Positions 8,331-17,078 of a DNA stretch of 48,386 nt are shown here, in pieces. Position 1 is the stretch's first letter; every line of letters starts with the position of its first letter. The DNA is taken from contig CANQQG010000014.1 of NCBI GenBank assembly GCA_947625875.1, forward strand, positions 1 to 48,386, given 5' to 3'. This stretch comes from an uncultured Lachnospiraceae bacterium. GTDB taxonomy: Bacteria > Bacillota > Clostridia > Lachnospirales > Lachnospiraceae. Below the pieces are notes generated by a model. It searched no databases, was not told the origin of the DNA, and saw only the letters and a list, made by a program, of their open reading frames with translations. Both the position numbers and the translations under genes were made by a program.

Positions 8331-10154
8331 CTACCGGAAATAAGGCCGGTCCTCTTCCGCCAATGTCAGGCGTACCTGCGCTTCCTCCGCCTGAATCAGA
8401 TACACATCTTCCCCGATCTGCGTAAAGGAAGCCCCCTGTGCTTCTTTTAGCTCCTCCTCATGCGTCCGCAGGAGAAACCACGCTTCTTCTTCAAAGTTTT
8501 CCAAATCCAGCGAAACGGTATCCCCTTCCCGTTTTTCCGTATACCCAAGCGCCAGATACCTTCGGATGCGCATATCGCTCTCCGCGAGCGTCGTCGCCGC
8601 AAAACCGTCATATGCCTTCCAGTAAGTATTGGTATTGCTTGAAAACTTCTCATACAGCTTCTCCCACACTTCCTCATCGTTCTCCGGAAAAAGCACTCTC
8701 CGGACGTCCATGGAAATGCTGGAGTACGCCATAACCGTCTGGATGCTGTTCATGCGGATATCCTCCGAAAACGTATGGCTGTACCCGTCATTTATGGCGC
8801 ACTGCCTGGTCACATGGCCGTCAATATAAGAAAACAGCTCCCCCGATTCCGGATACCCCGCAAACACCGTACGGACATTCGCCAAAAGCTCCTGTTTCAA
8901 CGCGGCCTGCAAATCGGATTCCGAGAGCGCATCGCCATAAAACGATAAAAATTCATACCCCGGCAGTTCCTGATCCAGAAATTTTTTATCCTGCGCAAGC
9001 TCCGCCGCAACATCCGGCGCGTTTCCGGCGGAAAGCCCGGTCTCCGCATTCTGCTCCTGCAAGAGCTTCATATAATAGACGAGCAGATCGGATTCCGGCT
9101 CCTTATCATCCTGATCATCAAACTGCGGCGTGATCAGGCACGTCATCTTTTTCGCGCTCTTTTGCGCGGTAGCCGCAAGCCCCGGCCAGATGATATCGCG
9201 GCTTAACGTCTTTAGCGTCATGCTGTAATAATGCATCATCACATCCGTATTTTCATCCGCCATCGAAGGGTAATCCAGCACGACCAGGTTCTGCGCGTTG
9301 ACGACCGGATAAACGGAATAGCCGTTCATCTCATAGACCATGCCCTCCAAAAAGCCAAGCCCCGCATTATCCGACAGGTAATCGCCGTTTACCGCAAAAA
9401 CGTGCGCGTTTCCCTGGCTGCTGCGCCAGATGACCGCGGGAAGGTTTTCATTTTTCTCCTCCGACGAGAGCATACCGACCATATAAACCTTTGTGCCCGA
9501 TGCGGTCTGGCACCACGGCATCGTCAGATCCAGATCCTGCTGCGTCTCCTCCATATCGTCCGACAATTTATAGATCTTCTCCCCACCGAGCAGCAGCCCG
9601 TCAAACAAGTGAATCCCTTCTGTCTCCACCTCATCAAATAAAATGGCGCGCAGCCCGAGCAGCTGCATAAGCCTGCGGTTCGTGCGGATCTCCTTCGGGG
9701 ATGGCAGGTTGCAAAAAATCAGATTGACGCCTTTTTCCGTAAGCGCATAAAGCGCATCGATATCGCCCCCGCCGTCCTTTTCCGGATCCAGATACGCCGA
9801 GTCGATCAACACCGCCTGCGGGCGCGCATCCGTCCCCGCCCCGGGGACGATCTCCTGCACAGAACCATACGTTTCCAGATACCGTTTGGTATAGGCGCAC
9901 CAGTTTTTCACAACCGTCCCGACGGCGCCATCCGCCGTATCCCCGACATAAAAAATCTTCCGGCTCTGCGCCTGTGTCTCTTCCTGCGTCTGCACAGAAT
10001 CTGCGCCAAAGGAAGACTGCGTCCCGCTCTCGTACGCATAGTCATTGACATTGTAGCGGTTCCACGCGTCCTTTGCCACTTCCGGCACCTGGAACAAAAA
10101 GAGCAGCACGATCATGATCAGTGTGATTGTAAAAAAATTCCTGCGCGACACCAT
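8331..10154 (-). CDS. DUF2194 domain protein of the Pel cluster
   Basis: A 607-residue protein with a single N-terminal membrane segment (FFTITLIMIVLLFLFQVP, about residues 6-24) and a large extracytoplasmic part. Residues about 65-270 look like an amidotransferase/Rossmann-like sensor region (IFYVGDTADG, NLIFCNLPSP); the C-terminal half (CLITPQFDDQDD, then INDGYSHTFSEDIRMNS) resembles the deacetylase-like half of DUF2194 proteins. By position it may do the work of the PelA deacetylase of other Pel operons, but a full His-His-Asp metal site is not evident. GGAGGG lies nine bases before ATG 10154; five bases separate it from the upstream gene. Confidence 0.72.
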   Translation of the reverse strand: MVSRRNFFTITLIMIVLLFLFQVPEVAKDAWNRYNVNDYAYESGTQSSFGADSVQTQEETQAQSRKIFYVGDTADGAVGTVVKNWCAYTKRYLETYGSVQEIVPGAGTDARPQAVLIDSAYLDPEKDGGGDIDALYALTEKGVNLIFCNLPSPKEIRTNRRLMQLLGLRAILFDEVETEGIHLFDGLLLGGEKIYKLSDDMEETQQDLDLTMPWCQTASGTKVYMVGMLSSEEKNENLPAVIWRSSQGNAHVFAVNGDYLSDNAGLGFLEGMVYEMNGYSVYPVVNAQNLVVLDYPSMADENTDVMMHYYSMTLKTLSRDIIWPGLAATAQKSAKKMTCLITPQFDDQDDKEPESDLLVYYMKLLQEQNAETGLSAGNAPDVAAELAQDKKFLDQELPGYEFLSFYGDALSESDLQAALKQELLANVRTVFAGYPESGELFSYIDGHVTRQCAINDGYSHTFSEDIRMNSIQTVMAYSSISMDVRRVLFPENDEEVWEKLYEKFSSNTNTYWKAYDGFAATTLAESDMRIRRYLALGYTEKREGDTVSLDLENFEEEAWFLLRTHEEELKEAQGASFTQIGEDVYLIQAEEAQVRLTLAEEDRPYFR

Positions 10155-10159
10155 ATGGG

Positions 10160-12964
10160 CTATCCCTCCTGTTCCGTCGTATAATCCCGTAAATTATAAC
10201 CATAGTCAATCGAAAAATTATACAGGCTGTATGTATTCTGCTCCACGCAATAACAGATAAAATTGTCTGTCTCGTAATATACTTTCATTTCATTCGGATA
10301 CATCTGCTGAAATTTCCTGGCCCAGTAATACATCCGGGACATCTCAATCCAGCGGTTTTTCCCCTGATACATACTGATCCCTCTGCCCGGCGGCAGCTGG
10401 TTCGCGGCGCCTTTTTCCGATACTTCCTGCCCGCTGCCCTCATAGGCGACAGCATAATCGATCGGGACTTTCTCAATAAAAAAATATACCCGCTGCGTCG
10501 GGATCGTGATCGAGCTGCCGCCGCCGGTATGCTCCATCTCCTTTAAAAACGTATGCACCTCGTAATGATACCCATGGTCTTCCCCCATGCGCAGCTCGTC
10601 ATTCGCCGAACAGATCGTCCATGTCCAGTCGTCATTTTCACGTATGATATTCGTCAGGCACGTCACCGCCTCGTTCGTCTGGAACGCATTCCCGGTAAAC
10701 TGAATATCTTTCACCAGCCCGCTTTCAAAAATCCCCGCCGTAAGCGCAATCACAAGCGCAAACGACGCCAGATGCAAAAACCATTTCTTTTGAAACCAGC
10801 CAAGCGCAAGCTGCAGCGCGCCGTCCACGCACAGACACCAGACGACGATGATCGTATAGGCATAATAAATGCTCGCGCGCGTGACGTCCATCAGCTCCGG
10901 CAATACCGAGACATAAGATGAGATAAACAAAAGCGTCATACAGCCCATGCCCGCCGCCGCCGAGAGCATCCGCGCCGCGTAATCCGTCTGGCGCAACGCG
11001 AAATATAACACAGACATCAGCGCAAGGCATATAATAGAAGCCGGAACCGCTTTGCGCAGCCATGCGCTGTCAATCGCAATTAAATACACTTCCACTGCAT
11101 AAGTCACAGAAGAAAACGCGTGCAGCACGCCGTTTTTCAGGTTCTGAAAGAACCGGGATACTTTTCCAACCTCTTCCTGCTGCTGTTCAAAGACCTCTTT
11201 CGTAATCTCTGTCGTCTCCGTCTCTTCCCCGGAAACATCATCTTCCGGCAGATGATTGTCAATGGATACAAACGTGCCCTCGTACACCACTTCGCCGTCC
11301 ACCGTAATCGTGCCGTCCTCAAGCAGCTGGCTTCCTTCCACTACTTTTCCGTTTACAATGATATCCCCCTGCGATACGACGTGCCCGCCCTCGATCAGCG
11401 CGTTATGCGAAACCACCTCGCCGTCCATGATCAGATCCGTCTTCCAGATCGTTGTGATCCCGTTAAAATGCTCCGGCGTGACCTCCTCGCCCTCTTCCTC
11501 CTCGTCATCTGTCCCGTTAATAATATTCATGCCCCATCCAAGCGAGCCCTGCAGCGGCGTTCCGCCGATAAACGCAAGAACCATCGGAAGCGCGGCGACC
11601 ACAATGGAAAGGACGCCCGCGATCATGACGCGCCCGAAATACGGCCTGCGGAACAGCCGGAAGCCATAGCCGACCGCCACGCCGATACACAAAAGCCCGG
11701 CGACCATCGTATCATAAAAATGCGCGGCGAGCGACATTGCAAAATTCATGGCAAATATGACCAGATACCACGTGCTTTCCGACTGAAATTCCCGCCGGAC
11801 GCCCGCACAAAATCCCCGCAGCTTCTGCGCGGCTTTTTTTTTGCCGCTCTCCGCCTCCCCCTCCACCGTATCAAGGGAGATCAGCGTCTCGCCATTGTCC
11901 TCGTCCGCAGGCTCCGCCGCCATTGCCGCCTGGAACTCCGCCAGGTTATCCAGCGTCGGAATCATTTCCATTTCCGTTTCTTTTTCCGGTCCGGCTTTTG
12001 CCGGATCCCCCGGTTCCTCCCGGCCGTCCGGTTCCGCTTCCCTCTGCGGCGTCCCATGCTCCTGCAGTTCCTGCCGCTTCTTTTCAAAAAAGGCGAGCAG
12101 GAAATAAATGGACGGGAAAATAAAGATCATGCCAAATTCCTGCGGCAGCGAGCTGATAAAGCGCATATAGGTATTCGGCGCAAACACGCCGCTGCATATA
12201 TAAACCGCCATGCCGAGGTACGCGACATACTTTGCCTTTGTGCAATACCGCACGAAAGCGAGCAGCATAAAATGAAAGACCATTACCTGCAAAAGCCAGA
12301 ACAGGCGCAGCAGCACATACGTATCCAACCCGAATACCATATGCAGATAATAAATAATGCAATGGAAGCCAAACGGATAAACGCCCGCAACAAACAGCTC
12401 CCCTTTGCTCAGGTAATTGATCCAGTAATTATGCACCGGAATATCCGACGCGCAGTAGCCAAACCGGAACCATGCATTCCGCCCGTAAAAGTACAGGATC
12501 GCGGCAACAACGCCCGCAACCAGCAAAATATCCGGCAGGTTCCGCACAAAGCCCCTTCCGGCCGCAGCCGCGCCGGACTTTATTTTTTTCCAGAGCATTC
12601 CGAAAATCCTGCCGAAAAACAGACGCGGCCCGTACTGCCCCTCCGCAAGCCTGCGGATATCCTGTATAAAATGAAACAGCGCGCGCCCCGGCTTTTTTTT
12701 GTGCAGTACGATATAAGCCGACGCAAACAGCGCCGCCGTACTTACCGTCAGCGTAAACCGATTGGAAATGTGCAGAAGCTGCAGCGCAAATACGAGGTTC
12801 ATCATGACAAAATTTCCCACCGTCTGATAAATGATAAACCGCGCGCTGAATTTTAAATGCGCAATCCTGCAGCGCAATAAAACAGCCGGCAGCAAAAGCG
12901 TCATGATAAAATAAGCGCCCGTCACCGCCAGAAACTGCAGGATCGTAAGCACATGCATGGACAT
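10160..12964 (-). CDS. Large GT-C-like polytopic membrane protein of the Pel cluster
   Basis: A 934-residue protein with about a dozen hydrophobic segments. After the first block of helices it shows YCASDIPVHNYWINYLSKGE and YPFGFHCIIYYLH; an Asp plus His pair in the first long outer loop, followed by a YPxGxH motif, is how many GT-C lipid-linked sugar transferases look. Residues about 290-380 are a charged cytoplasmic-type linker, and about 488-577 form an insert of short repeats (DGEVV, NGKVV, DGEVV). The last ~150 residues are soluble. I start at ATG 12964, which has GGGGTG eight bases upstream; a TTG at 12970 is too close to it. Activity is inferred, not shown. Confidence 0.7.
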   Translation of the reverse strand: MSMHVLTILQFLAVTGAYFIMTLLLPAVLLRCRIAHLKFSARFIIYQTVGNFVMMNLVFALQLLHISNRFTLTVSTAALFASAYIVLHKKKPGRALFHFIQDIRRLAEGQYGPRLFFGRIFGMLWKKIKSGAAAAGRGFVRNLPDILLVAGVVAAILYFYGRNAWFRFGYCASDIPVHNYWINYLSKGELFVAGVYPFGFHCIIYYLHMVFGLDTYVLLRLFWLLQVMVFHFMLLAFVRYCTKAKYVAYLGMAVYICSGVFAPNTYMRFISSLPQEFGMIFIFPSIYFLLAFFEKKRQELQEHGTPQREAEPDGREEPGDPAKAGPEKETEMEMIPTLDNLAEFQAAMAAEPADEDNGETLISLDTVEGEAESGKKKAAQKLRGFCAGVRREFQSESTWYLVIFAMNFAMSLAAHFYDTMVAGLLCIGVAVGYGFRLFRRPYFGRVMIAGVLSIVVAALPMVLAFIGGTPLQGSLGWGMNIINGTDDEEEEGEEVTPEHFNGITTIWKTDLIMDGEVVSHNALIEGGHVVSQGDIIVNGKVVEGSQLLEDGTITVDGEVVYEGTFVSIDNHLPEDDVSGEETETTEITKEVFEQQQEEVGKVSRFFQNLKNGVLHAFSSVTYAVEVYLIAIDSAWLRKAVPASIICLALMSVLYFALRQTDYAARMLSAAAGMGCMTLLFISSYVSVLPELMDVTRASIYYAYTIIVVWCLCVDGALQLALGWFQKKWFLHLASFALVIALTAGIFESGLVKDIQFTGNAFQTNEAVTCLTNIIRENDDWTWTICSANDELRMGEDHGYHYEVHTFLKEMEHTGGGSSITIPTQRVYFFIEKVPIDYAVAYEGSGQEVSEKGAANQLPPGRGISMYQGKNRWIEMSRMYYWARKFQQMYPNEMKVYYETDNFICYCVEQNTYSLYNFSIDYGYNLRDYTTEQEG

Positions 12965-12978
12965 TCCCAATCACCCCC

Positions 12979-13998
12979 TCAGCTGAACGTCCGGATCAGC
13001 TCCAGCGTTTCGCTGTCAATAATTACTTCTGACTCTTTTAATTCCTCCATGACATGGAAAAACTTCTCCCGCTGCTGCGACGTAAAATACAGCTTCAGCC
13101 GGCAGGTAAAAGACGCAAGCTCATCCGGATACTGCGCCGCCGCGCGGTCGCACCACACTTCCATCTGCTCAAACGCCTCGATGTCCAAAAGCCGCAGGCA
13201 GATCCACTCGTAAAACTGGCTCGTCATCTTCTGCGGGTTTTTGCGGAACAGGGATTCCCCCGCATCCGACATGCGCATGACGAATTTGCGCTGCTCCATC
13301 GGCGTAAACACCTTTTGCACAAGGACATTATTCATATACGGGATCAGCTTTTCTTCATACTTCGTGGAGGGCTTTTCCTTTTCTTCTTCGTTTTCCATAT
13401 CGCGGAATGTTTTCTGCACCTGATAACGGAAATCATTTAATTCATCCTGCAGGACAGACGCGGCATAATGCGCGGTCTCCGAATCTTCGCTGTCCAATGC
13501 AAGCGCGATCGCGGCAAGGGAGCGTTTCACATCTCCGCGGATCACATTTAACATCAGCGTGCGCAGGCTGCTCTTATCACTGACAGCCAGCGCCTCTTCC
13601 ACCGGAACCATATTCCGCTCGCGCTCTTCGTCCGCGCGCACATTTGTCCGCACACGCTCCTTGCTGAACACAACGTCCGCCAGATCGACTTCCTGCCGGA
13701 ACACCGTCCGCTGCAGCACATGCCCGCAGAGGAAAAACAACGGCCCGATCACCGGGCAAAGGATCATGACCACAAAACGCATGATACATGCGATGCGCTC
13801 CTCATCCGGCTCCTTCTCTTCCCCGGCATTTTCGTCCTCTTCCCGCTGCCCGTCCTCCTGCGCCGTCTCCTCCGTCTTGTTTTCCTCTTTCTTTTTCCCG
13901 TCAAACGAAATATGGAACACAAGCGCGAGCACAAGATAAACAATCGATGCGATCGCGCTTACGATAACCATCAACAGGAAGACCGCCATCTGCGTCAT
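12979..13998 (-). CDS. pelE: PelE-like membrane/TPR protein
   Basis: A 339-residue protein with two membrane segments (about residues 5-30 and 72-95) separated by a very acidic Lys/Glu-rich loop, and a helical C-terminal half that looks like TPR-type repeats (LRTLMLNVIRGDVKRSLAAI, then HYAASVLQDELNDFRYQVQ). In Pel systems PelE couples PelD to PelG in the inner-membrane synthase complex. The start codon overlaps the pelD stop as ATGA, so the two are translationally coupled. Sequence likeness to PelE is moderate and the call leans on position between PelD and the rest of the operon. Confidence 0.75.
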   Translation of the reverse strand: MTQMAVFLLMVIVSAIASIVYLVLALVFHISFDGKKKEENKTEETAQEDGQREEDENAGEEKEPDEERIACIMRFVVMILCPVIGPLFFLCGHVLQRTVFRQEVDLADVVFSKERVRTNVRADEERERNMVPVEEALAVSDKSSLRTLMLNVIRGDVKRSLAAIALALDSEDSETAHYAASVLQDELNDFRYQVQKTFRDMENEEEKEKPSTKYEEKLIPYMNNVLVQKVFTPMEQRKFVMRMSDAGESLFRKNPQKMTSQFYEWICLRLLDIEAFEQMEVWCDRAAAQYPDELASFTCRLKLYFTSQQREKFFHVMEELKESEVIIDSETLELIRTFS

Positions 13999-16190
13999 AA
14001 TTCTGCACCCTCTTTAATGCGGCTCGTGTACCCGACTTCCGCAAAACGGCGGATAACAAAATCCGCGTCCTTTTGCTCTGTATTTGACAGCAGCGCATAT
14101 AAATGTCCGTCCGCAAGCTTTCCGATATAATCCGACTGGCGCATCAGGCGCGTCAGCGTTTCCGCCGCTTCCTCCTGCCTGCCCTCTGCGGCGTCAATCT
14201 GTAAAATCGTACACTCGGTAAGCCCCTTGTTCCGCGCGCCCAGATATGCCGTCACAAGGTCTGTAAACGCCGATGTTTCCAGAATCTTCGTCCCCTCAAT
14301 ATAGCGCTGGCTCTCCAGCGCCTCCATATAGCGGTTTGCGCGCACAACCGCGTTCTGGATCAGGTAGCCGATAACAACCAGCATGTTTGCCTGGCTGAGC
14401 GTCATGCGCTCCCATGGGATTCCCCACACCATCAGGATCAGCTGCATCTGGTCCTCGGAATAAATGGCGTTTGCCATAAGCGGATAATCCTCATCCATAT
14501 TTTTATTGATATATACGCGCTGTTCTTTCAGCTCATTATACATATCCTCATATTTCGTATACTCAATCGAGTTGCCGAGCATCCGCGCCTTTTTCGACGT
14601 CGCGGAAAACAGGCGCGCATACGAACGGTTCGCCACCGTATAGATCGCCACGTCCTTGCTGCCGACCAGCCTTGATAAGATCTCAGCCGCATAGAACAAT
14701 ACTTCCGACGGCTCGTACTGGTCCAGCGAAGACGTGATCTCATAGATCTTGCCGAAACTGTCATTCTGGTTGACGATCTGGATCTCCAGCACGTTTTTGA
14801 GGCGCACATTGCTCGTATTGATATCCTGTATATCGTCCAGCTGTCCGGACAGATACTGCATCTCCCGCTTGTTTTCCCCGCGGATTGCGCGGAGCTGGTC
14901 TTTCATATAGCCGACTACAAGCCCCAAAATAAACAGCTGCGCCACCCATACATACGTATTGTAATCCAAAATGACGTCAAGCCCCGTCCGGTTGTACATC
15001 TGGCGGAAACAGAATCCCGCCACCGCAAGCACAGCGGAAAACGTCGCCTGCTGCTGCCCGTAGACGATCGCAAACAGCAATACGTACAGCAGATAAAAAT
15101 CCAGCCTTGAAAAATAGGCGCTCCCAACCGCGCGATTGTTTAACATGAAAAACGGGATAAAGCAGACCATGTTTTCCGCAAACGGGATCAGCGCCTTTAT
15201 AATATGGACCAGGTTCTGCTTCATTTTGCCCATCGCGCCCGACCCGCTGTCGCCCTCCTGCATATAAAAATTACTGTGCCGCCGGATATGCTTTGCCATC
15301 GGAGCGACTTCCCCCGCAATCGGATGGAAGATCTTCATGCCAAATTCTTCCTCAAATGCATGGGCCGATAAGATCACGCGGTATTCTTCCCCGACCGTAT
15401 TGTCTACGACCGATGCGCTGCCGCCCATCTCCTGTTTCACAAGCTCCGCCAGCTTCATCTCCGTAATGGCTTCCCCCGAAGAGATATGGTAGACGCCCTG
15501 CCGCGGCTTTTCCGCGCTGACTACTTTATATAAAAACTCCACCGCGTCATCCTGATGGAGCATGGAAAATACCTTTTTTGAACTCGCCTGTATCTTTCCG
15601 GTACGCAGCGCCTCCACACACATTTTTGCGCAGAGATTGTCATTCAGGCGCTCGCCCTTTAAACGCTCCTTTACCGGAATGCCGTACAAATGGTCCATGC
15701 GCAGCACGACCGTATCAAGCCCCATCGTATGGCGGTAATTTTTGCAGATATCCTCCCCCTGCACCAGCGCCATGCTGCGGAAACTGATCGCGGACGTCGC
15801 TTCCTCTTCGGTGATCGCATTTGGAAAAGACTGCGAATAGACTTCCTCCGAAGAAAGATAGATCAGCCTGCCCCTGCGCATCGTCGCAAACGTGGACATG
15901 ACATTCTGCAGCCCCGCGATAAAACGCACCGACTCTTTCCTCGGCTCTCCCCAGTCAAAATTAGAATCATACGCCCCGGTAAAAATAACGGCGTCCGGCC
16001 TTACGCTGTCAAAGATTTCCTTCAGGCAGTCGCAGTCGTACGGGAAATTATATTTCTCATAAACATTTGGATAAGAGCCTTTAAAATCCCGGCTTCCCGT
16101 CAGCACGTACGAACGGTGTCCCTCTTTGTTCAGCTTGTTCAGTATGGCGTTCATCAGATCGCTCACGCCGCCTATTAATAATATTTCCAT
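13995..16190 (-). CDS. pelD: PelD-like c-di-GMP receptor fused to an SDR-type domain
   Basis: A 731-residue fusion. Residues 1 to about 300 resemble an NAD-dependent epimerase (MEILLIGGVSDLMNA; YLSSEEVYSQ; VVLRMDHLYGIP), but no YxxxK is found where the catalytic pair belongs, so it is probably not an active enzyme. Residues about 320-430 carry four membrane segments, then a coiled region, a GAF domain (about 465-600) and a GGDEF-like domain. The last has ADGHL (693-697) in place of GGDEF while RQSD (684-687) keeps the RxxD inhibitory-site spacing, as in PelD proteins that bind c-di-GMP. The ATG at 16190 directly abuts the stop of the small PqqD gene. Confidence 0.88.
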   Translation of the reverse strand: MEILLIGGVSDLMNAILNKLNKEGHRSYVLTGSRDFKGSYPNVYEKYNFPYDCDCLKEIFDSVRPDAVIFTGAYDSNFDWGEPRKESVRFIAGLQNVMSTFATMRRGRLIYLSSEEVYSQSFPNAITEEEATSAISFRSMALVQGEDICKNYRHTMGLDTVVLRMDHLYGIPVKERLKGERLNDNLCAKMCVEALRTGKIQASSKKVFSMLHQDDAVEFLYKVVSAEKPRQGVYHISSGEAITEMKLAELVKQEMGGSASVVDNTVGEEYRVILSAHAFEEEFGMKIFHPIAGEVAPMAKHIRRHSNFYMQEGDSGSGAMGKMKQNLVHIIKALIPFAENMVCFIPFFMLNNRAVGSAYFSRLDFYLLYVLLFAIVYGQQQATFSAVLAVAGFCFRQMYNRTGLDVILDYNTYVWVAQLFILGLVVGYMKDQLRAIRGENKREMQYLSGQLDDIQDINTSNVRLKNVLEIQIVNQNDSFGKIYEITSSLDQYEPSEVLFYAAEILSRLVGSKDVAIYTVANRSYARLFSATSKKARMLGNSIEYTKYEDMYNELKEQRVYINKNMDEDYPLMANAIYSEDQMQLILMVWGIPWERMTLSQANMLVVIGYLIQNAVVRANRYMEALESQRYIEGTKILETSAFTDLVTAYLGARNKGLTECTILQIDAAEGRQEEAAETLTRLMRQSDYIGKLADGHLYALLSNTEQKDADFVIRRFAEVGYTSRIKEGAEL

Positions 16191-16445
16191 TTAACATTTA
16201 ATCCCCTGTTTTCGTAATTGCTGTAAAAACAGGCCGATATCCTCCCTCGCCTGTTCCATGCCAATCCCATAATCAGCCGCAAACGCCGCCGCCATTTCCT
16301 CTTCCGGCGTCCCCGCCTGTATCAGACGCCAGATTTTTGCGCCGCTTTCATTCAAAGGCAGCGGCTTCTTATAATCAAAACCCGACTGTTCCAGATCCAG
16401 CAGCCAATACAACCCCGCCGCTTTGCGCAACTGATAGTTCCCCAT
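16191..16445 (-). CDS. PqqD-family peptide-binding protein
   Basis: An 84-residue PqqD-like protein. The signature is LPLNESGAKIWRLIQAGTP followed by a helix, then EQAREDIGLFLQQLRKQGI. PqqD-type domains (RiPP recognition elements) bind leader peptides and hand them to modifying enzymes. I start at ATG 16445 (AGGTGG just upstream) rather than at a longer frame reaching 16550. It lies 58 bases after the S26 peptidase gene, and its TAA touches the pelD ATG with no gap, so it is probably cotranscribed with both. Its likely partner is the leader of the 151-residue protein encoded on the other strand. Confidence 0.85.
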   Translation of the reverse strand: MGNYQLRKAAGLYWLLDLEQSGFDYKKPLPLNESGAKIWRLIQAGTPEEEMAAAFAADYGIGMEQAREDIGLFLQQLRKQGIKC

Positions 16446-16503
16446 AACCCCACCTTTTTCCCCGTTCTTATTCAATACACGTAAAACTATCAGCAAAATT
16501 ATA

Positions 16504-16977
16504 TCATATCTTTTTGGAATTTGATAGTATTTTTCCTTTTTTTCGTGCAAAATGTATAATTTTTTTCAAAACATTGCGGAATGGCCGCAACAAGAGCCAG
16601 CCATGCGCATACAGCAGATAGCCGGGATTTTTGACGCTGATCGTTTTCCCATTCCGTATGATCCCCACCAAAATGCCGCGTATCTGCGCGCGCGGCAGCG
16701 GGCCTTCCACCTCCGCCTGGTTGTCGCCGACAAAATAAACCCCGTCCCGGCCCACTCTCCAGATCCGGTGCAGCACCAGGATACTGCCCTCCCTGCGGTA
16801 CAGCGCGACCGCGCCGCGCCGCACCCGCCGGTCGTCCGGAGAAACCGGCGCAATCACCGCCTCGTCCCTGCCCGGCACAAACAGCGGGTACATACTGTAC
16901 CCCTGTGGGTGCAGCTGTACAGTATGCCCGTCCGCAAGCAATTGTTCCAGATCCACCTTTTTTACCTTCCGTTCCAT
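16504..16977 (-). CDS. Soluble S24/S26-type signal peptidase-like protease
   Basis: A 157-residue protein with the S26 core: GYSMYPLF (catalytic Ser28), GAVALYRREG, VLHRIWRVG (His70 where bacterial enzymes have Lys, as in the SipW/ER type), and GDNQAEVEGPL. There is no N-terminal membrane anchor; only a weakly hydrophobic C-terminal stretch (GYLLYAHGWLLL). That suggests a cytoplasmic or peripheral protease specialised for one substrate rather than a general signal peptidase. The start at 16977 has GGGAGG eleven bases upstream. With the PqqD gene behind it and the kinase/substrate/exporter genes in front, it is the best candidate to cut the leader of the 151-residue protein. Confidence 0.82.
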   Translation of the reverse strand: MERKVKKVDLEQLLADGHTVQLHPQGYSMYPLFVPGRDEAVIAPVSPDDRRVRRGAVALYRREGSILVLHRIWRVGRDGVYFVGDNQAEVEGPLPRAQIRGILVGIIRNGKTISVKNPGYLLYAHGWLLLRPFRNVLKKIIHFARKKGKILSNSKKI

Positions 16978-17028
16978 TCCATATCATTCCTCCCGTCCGC
17001 ATTTATCGTAGCATCTTTTCCCCGAAAA

Positions 17029-17037
17029 TGCTATACT
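17029..17037 (+). promoter_or_regulatory. Extended -10 promoter element before the PqqD-HPrK gene
   Basis: TGCTATACT reads as an extended -10 (TGnTATAAT) 42 bases before ATG 17079; no good -35 is seen. The opposite strand of the same 101-base divergent gap has TGCTACGAT, a weaker extended -10 that could serve the S26-PqqD-pel direction. Confidence 0.45.
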
Positions 17038-17078
17038 GATAAAAATAAAGCATTTCGCGCAAAGGCAGGTTATCTCAT

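Noticed and set aside
11120-12856. Long open frame (578 codons) on the plus strand opposite the GT-C-like gene
   Set aside because: Arg/His/Pro-rich composition with no domain, no ribosome site, and fully antisense to a well-supported membrane protein; it follows from the GC-rich codon use of the real gene.
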